Assembly: GCA_024529925.1 (NCBI GenBank)
Contig: JAFEUB010000810.1
Coordinates: 62,001-126,000, forward strand
Length of the DNA stretch: 64,000 bases
Reading direction: 5' to 3'
Source: Ophthalmolycus amberensis
Lineage: Eukaryota > Chordata > Actinopteri > Perciformes > Zoarcidae
Positions 39,503-51,900 of this stretch are shown here, piece after piece. Under the pieces are notes generated by a model that ran no database searches, was not told the DNA's origin, and saw only the letters and a list, made by a program, of their open reading frames with translations. A program made the position numbers and the translations under genes. Position 1 is the stretch's first letter, and every line of letters begins with the position of its first letter.

Positions 39503-40344
39503 GTCCTTTTGTGTCATAATATTCTTGCCTATTTATTTATTGAAGACTTTATATCAGTAACTGATTTTGTAATATACACATTGGTTTATGCATTTATGAA
39601 TCACCGATCTTCAACTTCCTCCATGTGCCGAACCATACAGACAGCAATCCTTCTATGATTTGCATAAGCAGTTTGACTCGTCCAAGACAAAGTGAAAGGA
39701 AGAAGCACCGCTGTTCAGCAACAGCAACACTGACTTCAGCATCGCTATCAAGCCCTCTATGTACAAACGGTTAATAATCACACAAAAAACTGCAGAAGGA
39801 AATTGTTCTTTTTAATTTACAAAATGTACACATTTCAACTTCAAAACTGAAACATTATTTGTTCATTATAATAAAAAAAAAAATTGCCATTATTACAGTG
39901 AAACTGGATAAAGTTTGTAAGAGCATGATTTAAGACACACGAGAACACCAGATCACGTAATGCTGGTTTTAACATTTCCTATTTCCCTGATACCTGTTTC
40001 AGTCTGGCTGCTCTGCGGTTGATTGAACTTTTTGCTCTTCCCAAATGAGGAAATACAGCTGAGCTGAAATCATCATAAGATAATAAACAGATTGACCAAA
40101 CAGTGGTGACTGTTGGTGACTCTGTTCAGGGAAAGGCACCGTCAATCGATCGCACAGCAACAAGGTAAAGTTAGTCGGCAACACTTCAAAACGTTCAAGT
40201 ACATGCAACATTATTTTAACAATGTCTGTCAGACAGTCAGTCGGGGCCATCAACCCTCCTTGGCATCACCGCCTGCACAGTCCAGCAAGAAGCCCCAAAC
40301 ACTGACGACTTTTATCTTCCAGCTGTGACTGATGTTGAAGCAGT
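39503..40344. other. Intergenic DNA between mcoln2 and clcc1
   Basis: No further gene seen. The right part should be the clcc1 3' UTR, ending somewhere after the stop at 40345; no single poly(A) signal stands out. Confidence 0.5.
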
Positions 40345-43300
40345 CTACTCCGCTGATGTCTCCTGAACAGGAACTCCGACAGTCTCAACAGGTGGCAGTG
40401 AGACAGAGGAGGAGGCGTCTTCAGCCGAGTACAGATCCTGCAGGGAGGGGGTTTACATCAACAATGTATTCAACAAAAATCCTGACATGTTCAGATAGAA
40501 ATGTCTGGTTCCAGAGAGGAATGATGCGGTAGCTAAAACCAATTTGAAGCAAACATTAATTTAATGATATTTTGGGCACGATCAAGTTCAAACAGAAGTA
40601 TGTCGTGGCACCCCGGTTGAAATCCACTGCACTTATAATTAGTGTTATTAAGAAAAATTTAGAAAAACTTAAAGAAATATGGTGTGGCAGCAAATAAATA
40701 CGCATATTAAAGCTATAAAATCTATCCATGGGTTACTGGCATTCACATTCACAAGCTGTCATCAAAACACAAAAATAAAAACACAAAACTGCCAATGGCA
40801 ATGCCTCATTAAAAATATGATCTAGTTATTAAATATGTATTTACCTATTCATGTTGCATGTGCAAATCTGAAGCATTAAAACATAACAACAGTGTACTTT
40901 AAAGGTTAAATCACAGCACTATTTGAAGTCTTATGTTGGATATTAAAGGATATTTAGAAAGAACTCACCTGAACATCAGTTTGTAAAAGCGGCCTTTCTG
41001 CTGGCTGAGATTGAGGTGCTTCACCGTCTCTGCTGAGTTTATTTTGAGAGAGCTTTTCATTCACTTTCAGCGGTTTAGTCTTTGAGGGCGATGCATCTGA
41101 TTCAGTGGGTTTAGTTTTCGATTTGGTGGCGTTAGCAGCAACACTGCTAGCACTTTCCCCTCCTCGCTCCTCTAGTGTCTCACGCAGGCTTTCTGAATCT
41201 GACTCAGCGGAGAGACTCTGCTCCGCATCCGTCTCATCCTCACTGTGAAGAGGCTCGGCAGTGCCCAGTGACTCCAGACCCATCTCTTCCCTGCGTCTGT
41301 TGGGCTGCCTCTGATGAACCTGGTTCCTGTGTAACCGGCCTTCAACGGCTTGTTGCATTGGGGCCTGTTGCGGTGCGTCCCCTCCTGCTAAGTTGTCCCC
41401 GGCCAGGATCCTCTGGACTTGAGGCTGCGGCGGCTCGAGCTGTGGAGGAGGCGGATCTCCTCGAGGGCGACGAAAAGGTGCAGCGATGCCATGCTGGAAG
41501 GCTGCCTGCACGCCTCCATACATGCATACCTGTTGAAGAGTTAAATGAATATAACAGTGTAGAGACACATTATTTGATCTCGAGTGTCAATGTAATTTCC
41601 CAAGGGGTCCTTACCACAATGGCGAGCACGATGGTGAAGAGAACTGGGATCTGCAGGGTAATAGGTAGATCTTTGAGGAGTGCAACAAGAAACTCACTGA
41701 TCCCCTGTCCAACGTGCTTTAGCGGCTCTGTGATGAAGGTTGTGATGGTAACCGCGATCGCCTAAACAGAGAGGGATGTTTGGAATGTACCATTTGTCAT
41801 TGTTACGCAGCATAATACAGCCTGTATGTGCAGTGAAAACTCATACATGCAATCATAGCGCCCTACCTTGGTTGGAGGAACCAACAGAATGGGGTTGACC
41901 ATGAGGACTTCATAGTATTTCTTACAAGGATCACCTTGAAGAGTCAAGGTGCTTCTGTACCACTCTGCAAGAAAACACCCAGAGACAGCAGAGGGGGCTG
42001 AGACAGCAACTAAATAGAGTTCATTCAGTGGGAACTAGTCTTTTTTCAAAGGCTTAGTAGTATCACTGTCAGTAGTAGAGAGTGCATCCTCTCCAAGAAC
42101 ATCTTTCAAAACACTGAAAACAATGAGATTTTGCACATTAAAGGGTAACATCTGTTGTTGTTTTTTAAACTAGACCATATTTTCCCATGTTTTTGTGTCC
42201 AAGTGACTAATGGGGACAACGATTTTTGAAATTGGCCCAGCATTGACGAAGAACACTGCAGACGGCAGCCGATCCACGGGACTGCAATGTAATTGCTTGG
42301 CACAATCTTCAAAAAGGGGAAAATAGGGTCCAGGTTATAAAATACTGGCGTTACCCTTTAAATGTGAATGGGGGACAATGGTGTTGAACCGATATATGGA
42401 GCAGCAGGACCACAACTCATTTTCATAGTTTCAGATCAGTCCATCAATAGCCCCAACAGGGGCCTTTTAAACATTATGAGTGAGAAACATTTTTCACGTC
42501 ACTGCTGTGTGTGAAAACCATGCGTGTCCACATTTGTCGATTCTGAATTTGTTAAACAGACAGATTAAAGCAGCTATAATCCTTATTTTCATACTAAGAA
42601 TGTATCAAATGATAATAGGTTGAAGGTAGGTAATATACTGTGTATTTATACTTGGCATTAGCTCACCTTTCAAGCTATCACTCCAGTCAATCTTCTTCAC
42701 TCCAGTGCATTTTTCATAGACACTATCCATCTTTGCTATGTTGCTTTGGTGGTCAGCAAAGGCAATCTGAAAAGAATGGAATGGTACTTCAAACTTATCC
42801 ATCTAAAAAAAAACACTGAATGACAGCTGAACAAGAGCTTCACCTTGTACAGATATAGCCAGTTCCAGATAATACTGACAAAGAAGCTGACACCAAACAG
42901 TCTCCTGAACTGCATGAGCCAGGACATCGTTGACCACAGCTGAGTGCATATGATGGCCACTATAATCAGAACACCCAGACCGATCTGGAACACAAACAGG
43001 CAGAGTACAACTTGATTGGTTGCACGAGACAGAAAAGAAACCCAGAAATGATTAGTCGACTAATCGATCAGTCGACTGGCAATAAAAATAATCATAATAA
43101 ACTGTTTTGATAATCGATTGAGCTTACTTTTAATAGTGTGTCAAGCTCCAGGCCAAAGGTGTCTTCAAAACGCCACTTCCAGGCCTCGTAGTCATGTGGT
43201 CTGAGATCTACCAGTATCTGACTGACGGCATTGTCTAGAGCGCCTGTTCTCCAACTGTCCTCGCCCTCCAGCAGTGCCTGAATCTCGGCCATGGCTTGGG

Positions 43301-45182
43301 TGGAGAGTTTGACTTTGGCATCATAGAAGACCTCCGAGGAGTCACTGGGCTGGGGACAAAGGGGGACAGGTAGCACTGTCAAATATAGGCCACATGATGA
43401 TTGCAAGAAAGGTTCAGTGAAAGTGGATGGATGGTCTAGCAAAGACATATTCAAAGCCACATAACACACATAATGCATGTGAAATGCCCACTTACCAAAC
43501 CAACTCTTTGTATTTCCTTCCGGAGTCTGGTGAGGAATCGTTTGAACACTGGATTGCATGTGGGCTGCTGTGAGATGAGCATGACTTTCTTCTTTAGTTC
43601 TTCAATCTGAATGAAAGCAAAGCACAATATTTGTGATGCCCGACAGATGTCACGCATTTTTTATTCAACACACACAGGCTATTATAGACTTTATATACTT
43701 CATTGTTTGAAGCACTTCAAATGTTTGTACGAAAAAGTACTAAACCAATAAAGATGTGACATGTACAGTCAGGGCCATAAGTATTTGGACGGTGACACAA
43801 TTTTTCTAATTTTGCCTCTTTACACGACTCCAGTGGATTTGAAAGGAAGCAGTCAATACGTGGTTCAAGTGTAGACTTTCAGCTTTAATTCAATGGATAA
43901 AACAAAAATATTACATGAACAGTTATGGAATTATGGCCATTTTTATACAGTCCCCCACATTTTCAGAGGCTCAAAAGTAGTTGGACAATTGTCTGACAAA
44001 CGGTTTCATGGCCAGATGCGGTCGGTTCTGTCACTATTTCATGAAAAATGATGCCGACAATAGGATTCAAAATGTTAAATTAGCATTTGGCAGCTGGTCC
44101 TTGGAACGCTCAGCATGCAGGACCAAAAAGGTGTCAATGCAAGTGAAGGAGGCCATTATTCGGCTAAAAACACTTAACAAACCTATCAGTCAGATAGCAG
44201 AAACATCAGGATTGACCAAATCAACAATTTATCCTTCAACCACATATTGACATTTCAAATCCACTGGAGTTGTGTAAGAGGCAAAATTAGAAAGATTGTG
44301 TCACAGTCCAAATACTTATGGCCCTGACTGTATTACATACACACAAACATGGAATACAGTTTATTAGAGAATATTCCAATTGACATAATAATTTGACGTC
44401 CACAGCTGTTTGCACTTGTAAACATTGTGTCATTGTTGCAGTTGAATTGGATGTAGCTCAGTATCAGGTGAATGTCATTAAGATATTTGGTTAGAACAGA
44501 GCCTTACGGCATTTGATCATCTTAAATAAATACATTTGTGGAGTCCAGCCGTGGTTTGGGATCATTACAGCTGTGTGTCACGCCTCTTTTATGTATTTAA
44601 ATGTGCCGAAAACACCAGGAATCAAGTTGGCACAAAATTGGGAAATGAGAAAGACCTTCAGTGTTTTGCTTCATAACAACCAGCCGGACAGGTGCTTGTT
44701 CTCATTCTCATGAGGATGTGAACTTTTACTTTGCAGAGTGAAGGAGACAACAGTGTCTTTGAAGTCTCCAGCAACCTTATGCTCATTCACTTTTAAGGCT
44801 GCTTAAATAGTATAGTCACAAACCTGTCTCTGTTGATCCACAACTTGAGAGCGACACGACGTCAGGTCCACCTCGTTGGAGTCCTGAGTATACTCTCTTC
44901 TCTTGGTTGGGACATTGGCATATTCTGCTGGCTATTATGTTCAATACACACATATTAATAGTCACAACGGAGATATCAACATAGCTTCCGAGCATGCAGG
45001 TCAAAGTTAGCAAATGCAATTCGTTCAGTATACATTTAACATCACCCAACCTCTGCAGGCTTCCTCATCGTCTTGGTGCTTGCGTCGTAGTTGAGCATAT
45101 CATAAGGGTCTATCCAGTCGTTGTCCGCCTCCTGTCCTGTGGCAGCCAGAGACAGGCTGCACACCAGGACAACGAGGAGCAT
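40345..45182 (-). CDS. clcc1: Chloride channel CLIC-like protein 1
   Basis: Anion channel of the endoplasmic reticulum membrane. Ten coding exons, in transcript order: 45051-45182, 44824-44931, 43496-43606, 43128-43349, 42844-42984, 42667-42766, 41867-41964, 41615-41761, 40969-41529, 40345-40437. They total 1713 nt, 570 residues (human 551). A signal peptide (MLLVVLVCSLSLAATGQ) leads to the family block DWIDPYDMLNYDA at about 23-35. The lumenal part holds LEGEDSWRTGALDNAVSQIL and HDYEAWKWRFEDTFG. Hydrophobic helices lie at about 192-208, 221-237 and 338-353. NPILLVPPTK and TITTFITEPLKHVGQG are the conserved blocks between and around the last helices. The cytosolic tail (354-570) is Pro, Ser and Glu rich and poorly conserved. 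Intron 2 carries a Tc1-like element. Upstream lie a retrotransposon and then a broken tandem copy of this gene. Confidence 0.96.
43030..43127. repeat. Dispersed-repeat tail beside clcc1 exon 4
   Basis: The stretch 'attagtcgactaatcgatca ... ataatcgattg' is the AT-rich end typical of the fish repeat also seen at 25.0 kb. It abuts the donor of clcc1 exon 4 at 43127/43128. A longer copy is at 51030-51160 in the duplicated copy. Confidence 0.45.
43766..44330 (+). mobile_element. Tc1-like transposon, internally deleted
   Basis: Terminal inverted repeats of about 78 bp with few mismatches, starting CAGTCAGGGCCATAAGTATT at the left and ending in its complement at the right, flanked on both sides by TA, the target duplicated by Tc1/mariner elements. 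The element is only 565 bp. A plus-strand frame at 43981-44250 keeps a remnant of the transposase DNA-binding part (VKEAIIRLKTLNKPISQIAE then TSGLTKSTIY, helix-turn-helix like); the DDE catalytic part is absent, so the element cannot move by itself. It lies in clcc1 intron 2, between exons 3 and 2 on the map. Confidence 0.88.
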
Positions 45183-45486
45183 TCTGGCAAAGAGAGAAGG
45201 GCACTTCCCCAAATAACCGTCCTGCTGTTAAAGATAGCTATGAGAGGAACACCTCAAGGAAAGTGAAAGCGAATAACGTTAACGAGCTAAACATGCTAAT
45301 GGTAGCTGCTATGATAACATCAGACCCACCGACTCAACCTCGACTTTGAAGACACTTTGATACGCGAAGGCTTCAATATTACGCGTAATGTTAAATACTT
45401 TTCACTCTGATCTAACTACACAAGCAGCTCGGTGTTACAATCACAACAGAACCGCTTTACGGTACAAGCATTTGTCACGACTTACG
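45183..45486 (-). promoter_or_regulatory. clcc1: clcc1 promoter/5' UTR region
   Basis: Stretch between the clcc1 start codon and the retrotransposon. About 30 bp next to the ATG are shared with the tandem copy (agggcacttcccca). No distinct core-promoter motif is evident. Called by position. Confidence 0.35.
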
Positions 45487-45501
45487 TCCACCGCAAAGGC
45501 T
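45487..45501. repeat. Target-site duplication, left copy
   Basis: TCCACCGCAAAGGCT, identical to 47319-47333. The pair flanks the retrotransposon at 45502-47318. Confidence 0.85.
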
Positions 45502-47318
45502 TCTTCTTCTTCTTTAAATTTGATTGGCGGGTCGCAACCAACTTGTATAGGTGCATACCGCCACCTACTGTACCGGAGTGTGCAGTTTCAGGGTAACCTT
45601 TTCTTCACTGTTTCCACCTAAATCCTACGGTCTAATCCCGTTTCTTTAAGAAATCGCAACAGTGCTCTGCAGCACTCTCGCCATTCTCCGTCCACTGCCA
45701 GAACTCCCTCCAAACTCCACTTCCGTCCCAACTGACATATTTTTTGCTTCAAGATGTTCCTGTCTGAATTGCATCTTTGACATTTCAGGATAACATCCTC
45801 CACGTCTTCCGTAACATTACAAATAGTGCACTTATCTGAGTCCATTTTTGCCATTAAATACAGAGTTGAGTTAAGTCCTGTATGTCCGAACCTTAACCTT
45901 GATATTATGACCTCCTCTCTTCTATACTTCCCTTTGTATGTCTTCACATTTATGGATTTCTGAATGTTATAATAATGTCTTCCTTTGTTATCGTTGTCCC
46001 ACTTCTTCTGCCATAACTCCCGTCCTGCCTCTCTTATTAATGCTTTAGCTTCCCCCTTTCCAAAAGGAATTTTCAATATCTCCTCTTCTTTTAGTGTTAG
46101 TGCTCTCTTTGCAATCATATCTGCTCTCTCATTGCCCTCCACACCTACATGAGCAGGAACCCAGCAAAATTGAACATTAATTCCCAGTCTTTGAAGTCTC
46201 AACATTATCAGAGATATTTCCATCACTAAATCCTCTCTAATTGTTTGTTTTGTCTTCAGGCTGTTTAAAGCTGCAGCAGAATCTGAACAGATGACCACTC
46301 TCTCAGGCCTGACCTCTTCTACCCATTGCAGTCCCAAGATTATTGCAATAAAGACAGACAATCTGTCATTAATTCGTTTGCATATTGTCACACTAAATTC
46401 TGGTATGAATACCCCTGATCCCACGTGTCCATTCCCGTTATCTTTAGATCCATCTGTATAAATCTGCATATAGTTATAATAATTATTATTGATGTATACT
46501 TGAGTCTGATGTCCAATGTCATACAATTTTCTTTCCATCCATTTTTTCCTCTCTTCTATGAGTGTTAAATCCACATTGTGCACTGGTAGTATCCACGGAG
46601 GAACATTTCCCCATATTACATTGGGCCCATACTCTAACCCAGTTAACCCGTATTCTTTGGCTGTTGCACTGATTGTCCAACCAAACCCTTTGCCTTTACT
46701 TTGGGTGTATTCCCAGCATTCATACAGCACATTTGTTACGGGAAGTTCCTCTGCAGATCGCTTTAACTTCACCCAATATGCCAGAGCTAGTTTTGCTCGT
46801 CTTAGGCTTAATGGCAGTTCGTCGGCTTCTACCAGAAGTGCGTTGTTTGGGGTAGATTTAATTGCACCTATACTAAGTCTTAGAGCTCTGAACTGAATTC
46901 TATCTAATGCTAGTAATGTACTCTTGGCAGCTGTTCCATAAACCATACATCCATAATCTATACCTGCTCGTATAATAGCCCTATAGATGTCCATTAGTGA
47001 CCGTTTATCTGCTCCCCATTGATGTCCAGAAACTGCTCTCATAACATTGAGCACCTTTTTACATTTTGTTTCAATATGCTTAATATGAGTTCTCCACAAA
47101 CATTTTTCATCAAACCATAAGCCTAAATATTTAAACTCTGTCACCCTCTCCATACTTTGTCCATATAATTTCAGATGAGTATTGCTTATATTTCTCTTTC
47201 TGGTAAATAGCATGTAGCAAGACTTATCAACAGACATCTTAAACCCCCAGTCATACGACCACTTTTCAACATTGATTATAGTCTTTTGAATTTTACTGAT
47301 CACATGTCTAATATTTCT
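45502..47318 (-). mobile_element. 5'-truncated non-LTR retrotransposon with RNase H
   Basis: LINE copy on the minus strand, bounded by an exact 15-bp target-site duplication. Its 3' end is a (GAA)n tail at 45502-45514, preceded by a short 3' UTR. The open frame 45618-47384 is unbroken. It carries the C-terminal part of reverse transcriptase (GFKMSVDKSCYMLFTRKR, EFKYLGLWFDEK, IIRAGIDYGCMVYG) followed by an RNase H domain with its aspartates in YTDGSK, CSDSAAAL and NERADMIAKR. A Cys-rich block CTICN...ILKC follows. The endonuclease and the polymerase YXDD region are missing through 5' truncation, so it is immobile. RT followed by RNase H and a GAA-type tail fits the I/Nimb group. The first 17-22 residues of the frame are read from host DNA beyond the insertion point. 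An intact frame and exact duplication indicate a young insertion. Confidence 0.92.
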
Positions 47319-47333
47319 TCCACCGCAAAGGCT
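47319..47333. repeat. Target-site duplication, right copy
   Basis: TCCACCGCAAAGGCT, the partner of 45487-45501; marks the 5' truncation point of the retrotransposon. Confidence 0.85.
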
Positions 47334-47558
47334 CATAGGAAGTATAGTTTTTAGAGGAAAAAGCCGCACAAAAGCAGAACTCACTTCTCTCTACAACGAT
47401 TATATTTTGGTCAATAAGTCTTAAATTCAGTTTTGCGAAATGTATAGATTATTTATTTTTGTTTTGCTCTGGAAGAATATAATTTATTGATTTATTCTGG
47501 AAGAGCAATTATCTTCTTAATGACAAAAACAAGCGAGCGAAGGTTTTGCAAAATTAGC

Positions 47559-47671
47559 GGAAAGATTAACGTGAGACAACATCCGGTTTTCAAAAGATGA
47601 TGTCAAATAAGGGTGAAAGATTACCGTCAGATAACATCCGGTTTCCAAAATAAGATGTCAACTAAGATACA
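47559..47671. repeat. Two-copy tandem repeat, about 56 bp
   Basis: Two imperfect copies sharing 'gaaagatta', 'caacatccggttt' or 'taacatccggttt', and 'gatgtcaa'. Between the retrotransposon and the broken clcc1 copy. Confidence 0.75.
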
Positions 47672-47799
47672 AATTGCATTTGTGGAAATAAGATTAAATT
47701 AATTATATTAACATGAAGTATAAAACATGTTACCTGCATCTCGTGAGTTAAACTAATTTGTGTCTTTATTCTTTGATTTGAGGGTTGCTGGAAAGATGA

Positions 47800-48410
47800 T
47801 GAAATTAATAATATCTGACTTACTGATATGTATGTGTTCAGGACATTTCTGACCACATCCAAACAAAAGTCAAACATGTTAACTGTACCAATTAAGAGAT
47901 TTTATGAAGTACAAACTGAACTGAAATTGCACCTTCAAATAGCAAATTTCTGAAATGTTTAAGGTGCTATGAAAATATTATTGTCAATATTTCCATACAA
48001 TGACTGATGTGTATGTATTCAGGACAGACTGAAAATCTGACATTTTTACAGTACCAATTAAGAGATATTTCTAAGTAAAAGTCATAAATTTGTTCCGAGA
48101 AACAGGTAGATTTCTGAATGTTTGAAGTGTTATAAAAAGTATTTTCTCAATAATTCCAAACAATGACTGATGTATATATGTTCAGGACATCGGTGACTCA
48201 CCCCATAGAGAAAATCTGACATTTTTTATTTACCAATTAAGAAATATTTCAAAGTAAATTTCATACAACTGTACTGAGAAAATATCTGATAACTGAATAT
48301 TTGAGGTGCTATAAAAATATTATTCTCAATAATTCCATACAATGACTGATGTATATGTAATCAGGGCATCGTTGACTCCACCCATACTGAAAATCTGAAT
48401 TTTGTAGTCA
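47800..48410. repeat. Satellite-like tandem repeat, unit about 166-179 bp
   Basis: Three units begin with 'taccaattaagag/a' at about 47886, 48052 and 48231, with a partial unit before and after. Each unit contains 'ccatacaatgactgatgt', 'tcagga/ggca' and 'aaaatctgac'. Copies differ at roughly 15-25% of positions, so the array is old. Confidence 0.85.
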
Positions 48411-48960
48411 CTCAGAGAGAACCAGGACATTCATGAGATAATTTGTCTAATTTCAGATTAGATTTTAGAGGAAATGGTGCATAGTTACAAAATCATTTCA
48501 CCACATGTTAATAGCAGACCACCTCAAGGTGTCACTCAGACAGAAACCAGAACATTCTGATGTAGCATTTCAAAATTAAAGCCCGCTCTACTTCGGCCCA
48601 ATAAACTAAACATTTACAAAATATCACTCAAACCCCGAGTCCCATCAGTTCCAAAAGTTCCTTAAAGTAACGCAAAACAGTCCGATGACAAACAAACAAA
48701 TCCCCAAAACAAAGTCAACAACAGGTGGAAGCGTGGAGAGACGCTGCGGTTCCTCTGTCCCCAGAACTCACGCAACCACCACCGCCCGTTTAGCTGCTGG
48801 TCCTCTGTGCCGTTTCCTATCCTATCCCTATCCTGTGTAATAATTACAGGCAACTAGTAACATTCCCAAGTACAGCACTTTATATAGGTGAAGGAAAATA
48901 ACCCACAGGTTCCCCATTCACAATTGCTGCGCACACACAGGCAGACTTCGGCGATCATTA
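48411..48960. other. Unassigned spacer
   Basis: No gene, transposon end or repeat was recognised here. It ends at the left boundary of homology with clcc1 (about 48961). Confidence 0.5.
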
Positions 48961-51900
48961 CAGTGTTAGCAGCAACACTGCTAGCACTTTCCCCTTATAG
49001 CTCCTCTTGTGTCTCATGCAGGTTTTCTGAATCTGACTCGGCAGAGATTCTGCTCCGCCTCACGCAGCTCAGCATCCGTCTCATCCTCACTGCAAGGAGC
49101 AGCATCTCTTCCCTGCATCTGTTGGGCTACCTCTGACGAACCTGGTTCCTGTGTAAACGGCCTTCAACGACTTGTTGCGGTGCGTCCCCTCCTGGCTGCG
49201 GTTGCTCGAGCTGTGGAGGAGGCGGATTCCCTCGAAGGCCAACGAAAAGGTGCAGCGACGCCATGCTGGAAGGCTGCCTGCACGCCTACATACATGCAGA
49301 CCTGTTGAAGAGTTAAATAAGATAACAGTGTAGAGACACATTATTTGATCTCAAGTGTCGATGTAATTTCCCAAGGGGTCCTTACCACAATGGCGAACAC
49401 GATAGTGAGGAGAACTGGGATCTGCAGGGTAATAGGTAGATCTTTGAGGAGTGCAACAAGAAACTCACTGATCCCCTGTCCAAGTTGCTTGAGCGGCTCT
49501 GTGATGAAGGTCGTGATGGTATATATGATCGCCTAAAGAGAGAGAGGGATGTTTGGAATGTAACTTTGTGTGTGTCATTCCCAAATGAATGCAGATATTC
49601 AAAACAGATTCCAATTTTAAAACAGTTTAGGACGATGTTGAATGGGAACACATTTATATGACAAAGGGAAATGCTTTATTCTATTTCCTCAATAAATTAT
49701 TAAGTAGAAAATAAAACAGCATTACCATTTGTCATTATTATGTCATTATTACGCAGCATAATACAGCCTGTGTGCAGTGAAAACTCATACATGCAATCAT
49801 AGCGACCTACCTTGGTTGGAGGAACCAACAGAAGGGGGTTGATCAAGATGGCTTCGTAGTATTTCTTACAAGGGTCACCTTGAAGAGTCAAGGTGCTTCT
49901 GTACCACTCTGCAAGAAAACACCCAAAGACAGCAGAGGGGGCTGAGACAGCAACTAAATAGAATTCATTCAGTGGAAACTAGTGTCTTTTTTCAAAGGCT
50001 TAGTAGTATTACTGTCAGTAGAGAGAGTGCATCCTCTCCAAGAAAATCTTTCAAAACACTGAAAACAATAAGATTTTGCACATTAAAGGGTAACATCTGC
50101 AGATGGCAGCTGCTAAATGGGCTGCAATGTAATTGCTTGGGGCAATTCTTCCCCGTCCATGTACGTCCACTAAGTGCTTGTTTTAGCCACAAGTTCCGAT
50201 TGTTTTGTGTCGGACAACATTATAGAAACGAGTCTACAGAGGAAGTCAACATTTTTTCCTCACCTTTCGCCGGTCCGGTCGATCCGGTCTCTTTGTTATT
50301 GTGTCTAACCAAGTCTCGCTCAAGGAGAAGTCTCGTTCTCAAATCTGGTGACTTGTTGCAGCGTAACAAACAAGATGGCTGATTATTTAGCTGATTTTCA
50401 CAATGTGAATGAGGCTGCAATACGTTTTGCTCTGGCTTAAGACTGGAACTATTTCAAAAAATGTTGTCACCATTAGTCATTTAGAAAAAAAGGGAAAATA
50501 GGGTCCAGGTTATAAAATACTGAAACACTGTAAAGCAGCTATAATCCTTATTTTCATACTAAGAATGTATCAAATGATAGTAGGTTGAAGATACGTAATA
50601 TACTGTGTATTTATACTTGTAATTAGCTCACCTTTCAAGCTATCAATCCAGTCAAGTTTCTTCAGTCCAGTGCATTTTTCATAGACACTATCCATCTTTG
50701 CTATCTTGCTTTGGTGGTCAGCAAAGGCAATCTGAAAAGAATGGAATGGTACTTCAAACTTATCCGTCTAAAAAAAACAAAAAAACTGAATGACAGCTGA
50801 ACAAGAGCTAAAGAGCTTCACCTTGTACAGATATAGCCAGTTCCAAAAAATACTGACAAAGAAGCTGACACCAAACAGTCTCCAGAACTGCATGAACCAG
50901 GACATCGTTGACCACAGCTGAGTGCATATGATGGCCACTATAATCAGAACACCCAGACCGATCTGGAACACAAACAGGCAGAGTACAACTTCACTGGTTG
51001 CACTAGATGGCAAAAAACTTGGAAATGATTAGAGCTACAACTATTAGTCGACTGGCAATAAAAATAATCAATTTGATAATCAATTGATAAGTACTTTTTG
51101 ATGAGAAAATAGCAGAAACCGCTGTTTTCAGTCCTTCAAATGTAGAGATTACCTGCTTTTCTGTTTTAAATCATATTAAATTGAATATCAGGAGATATCT
51201 AGCTCATGTTTCTCTAATACAACCACATTTTGAAAACCAGGATTCTTGTTTCCGTGATGTTTAAGAAATGAGTTTACTGGAGAAAGCCGACATTTTGTGC
51301 CTTCTCGAATCCTTTCCTCGCCTCCTTGCCTCACGTCTTGGTCCGCCCATGGGAGATGCAAGCGGAGGAGGCGAGGAGGAGAAAGGAGGAGTGAGGTGTC
51401 GAGGCAACAGGCATTTAACAAATAAGACATAAGTATCGGGTGAATGTCATTAAGAAATGTGGTTAGAACAGAGCGTTACGAGGAGCTACACAAACAAGTT
51501 TGATGAGGCATTTGATGATCTTAAATTTAAAAAAATTATGAAAATATAAAGGAACATTTACTTTTGTAGAGTCCAGCCGTGGTTTGGGATCATTACAGGT
51601 GTGTGTCACGCCTCTTTTATTTGTTTAAATGTGCCAAAAACACCTCTGCAAAGGATACACCTGTGTGTCCTTGCTCATAGCTCCTCCAGAGAGCCTCCTC
51701 GATCCTCCAGATGGATTTTAGGAATTGAGATGTCCTTCAAGATGGAGCGCTGAGATCGATTTCTGGGTGACAAGCCGGAGGAGCGAGGAACCAAGTTGTT
51801 ACACAATTCAGAAATGAGAAAAACCCTCAGTTTAAGAACAACCAGCCGGACAGGTGCTTGTTCTCAAGAGGATGTGAACTATTTCAAAAAATGTTGTCAC

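Noticed and set aside
45618..47384. A 588-residue host gene with an RNase H domain
   Set aside because: The exact flanking duplication, GAA tail and RT thumb show it is a truncated retrotransposon, and its first residues are flanking DNA.
47886..48410. Evenly spaced repeats suggesting a CRISPR array
   Set aside because: Units are about 170 bp, diverged, without short identical repeats and unique spacers. This is eukaryotic DNA and the array is satellite-like.
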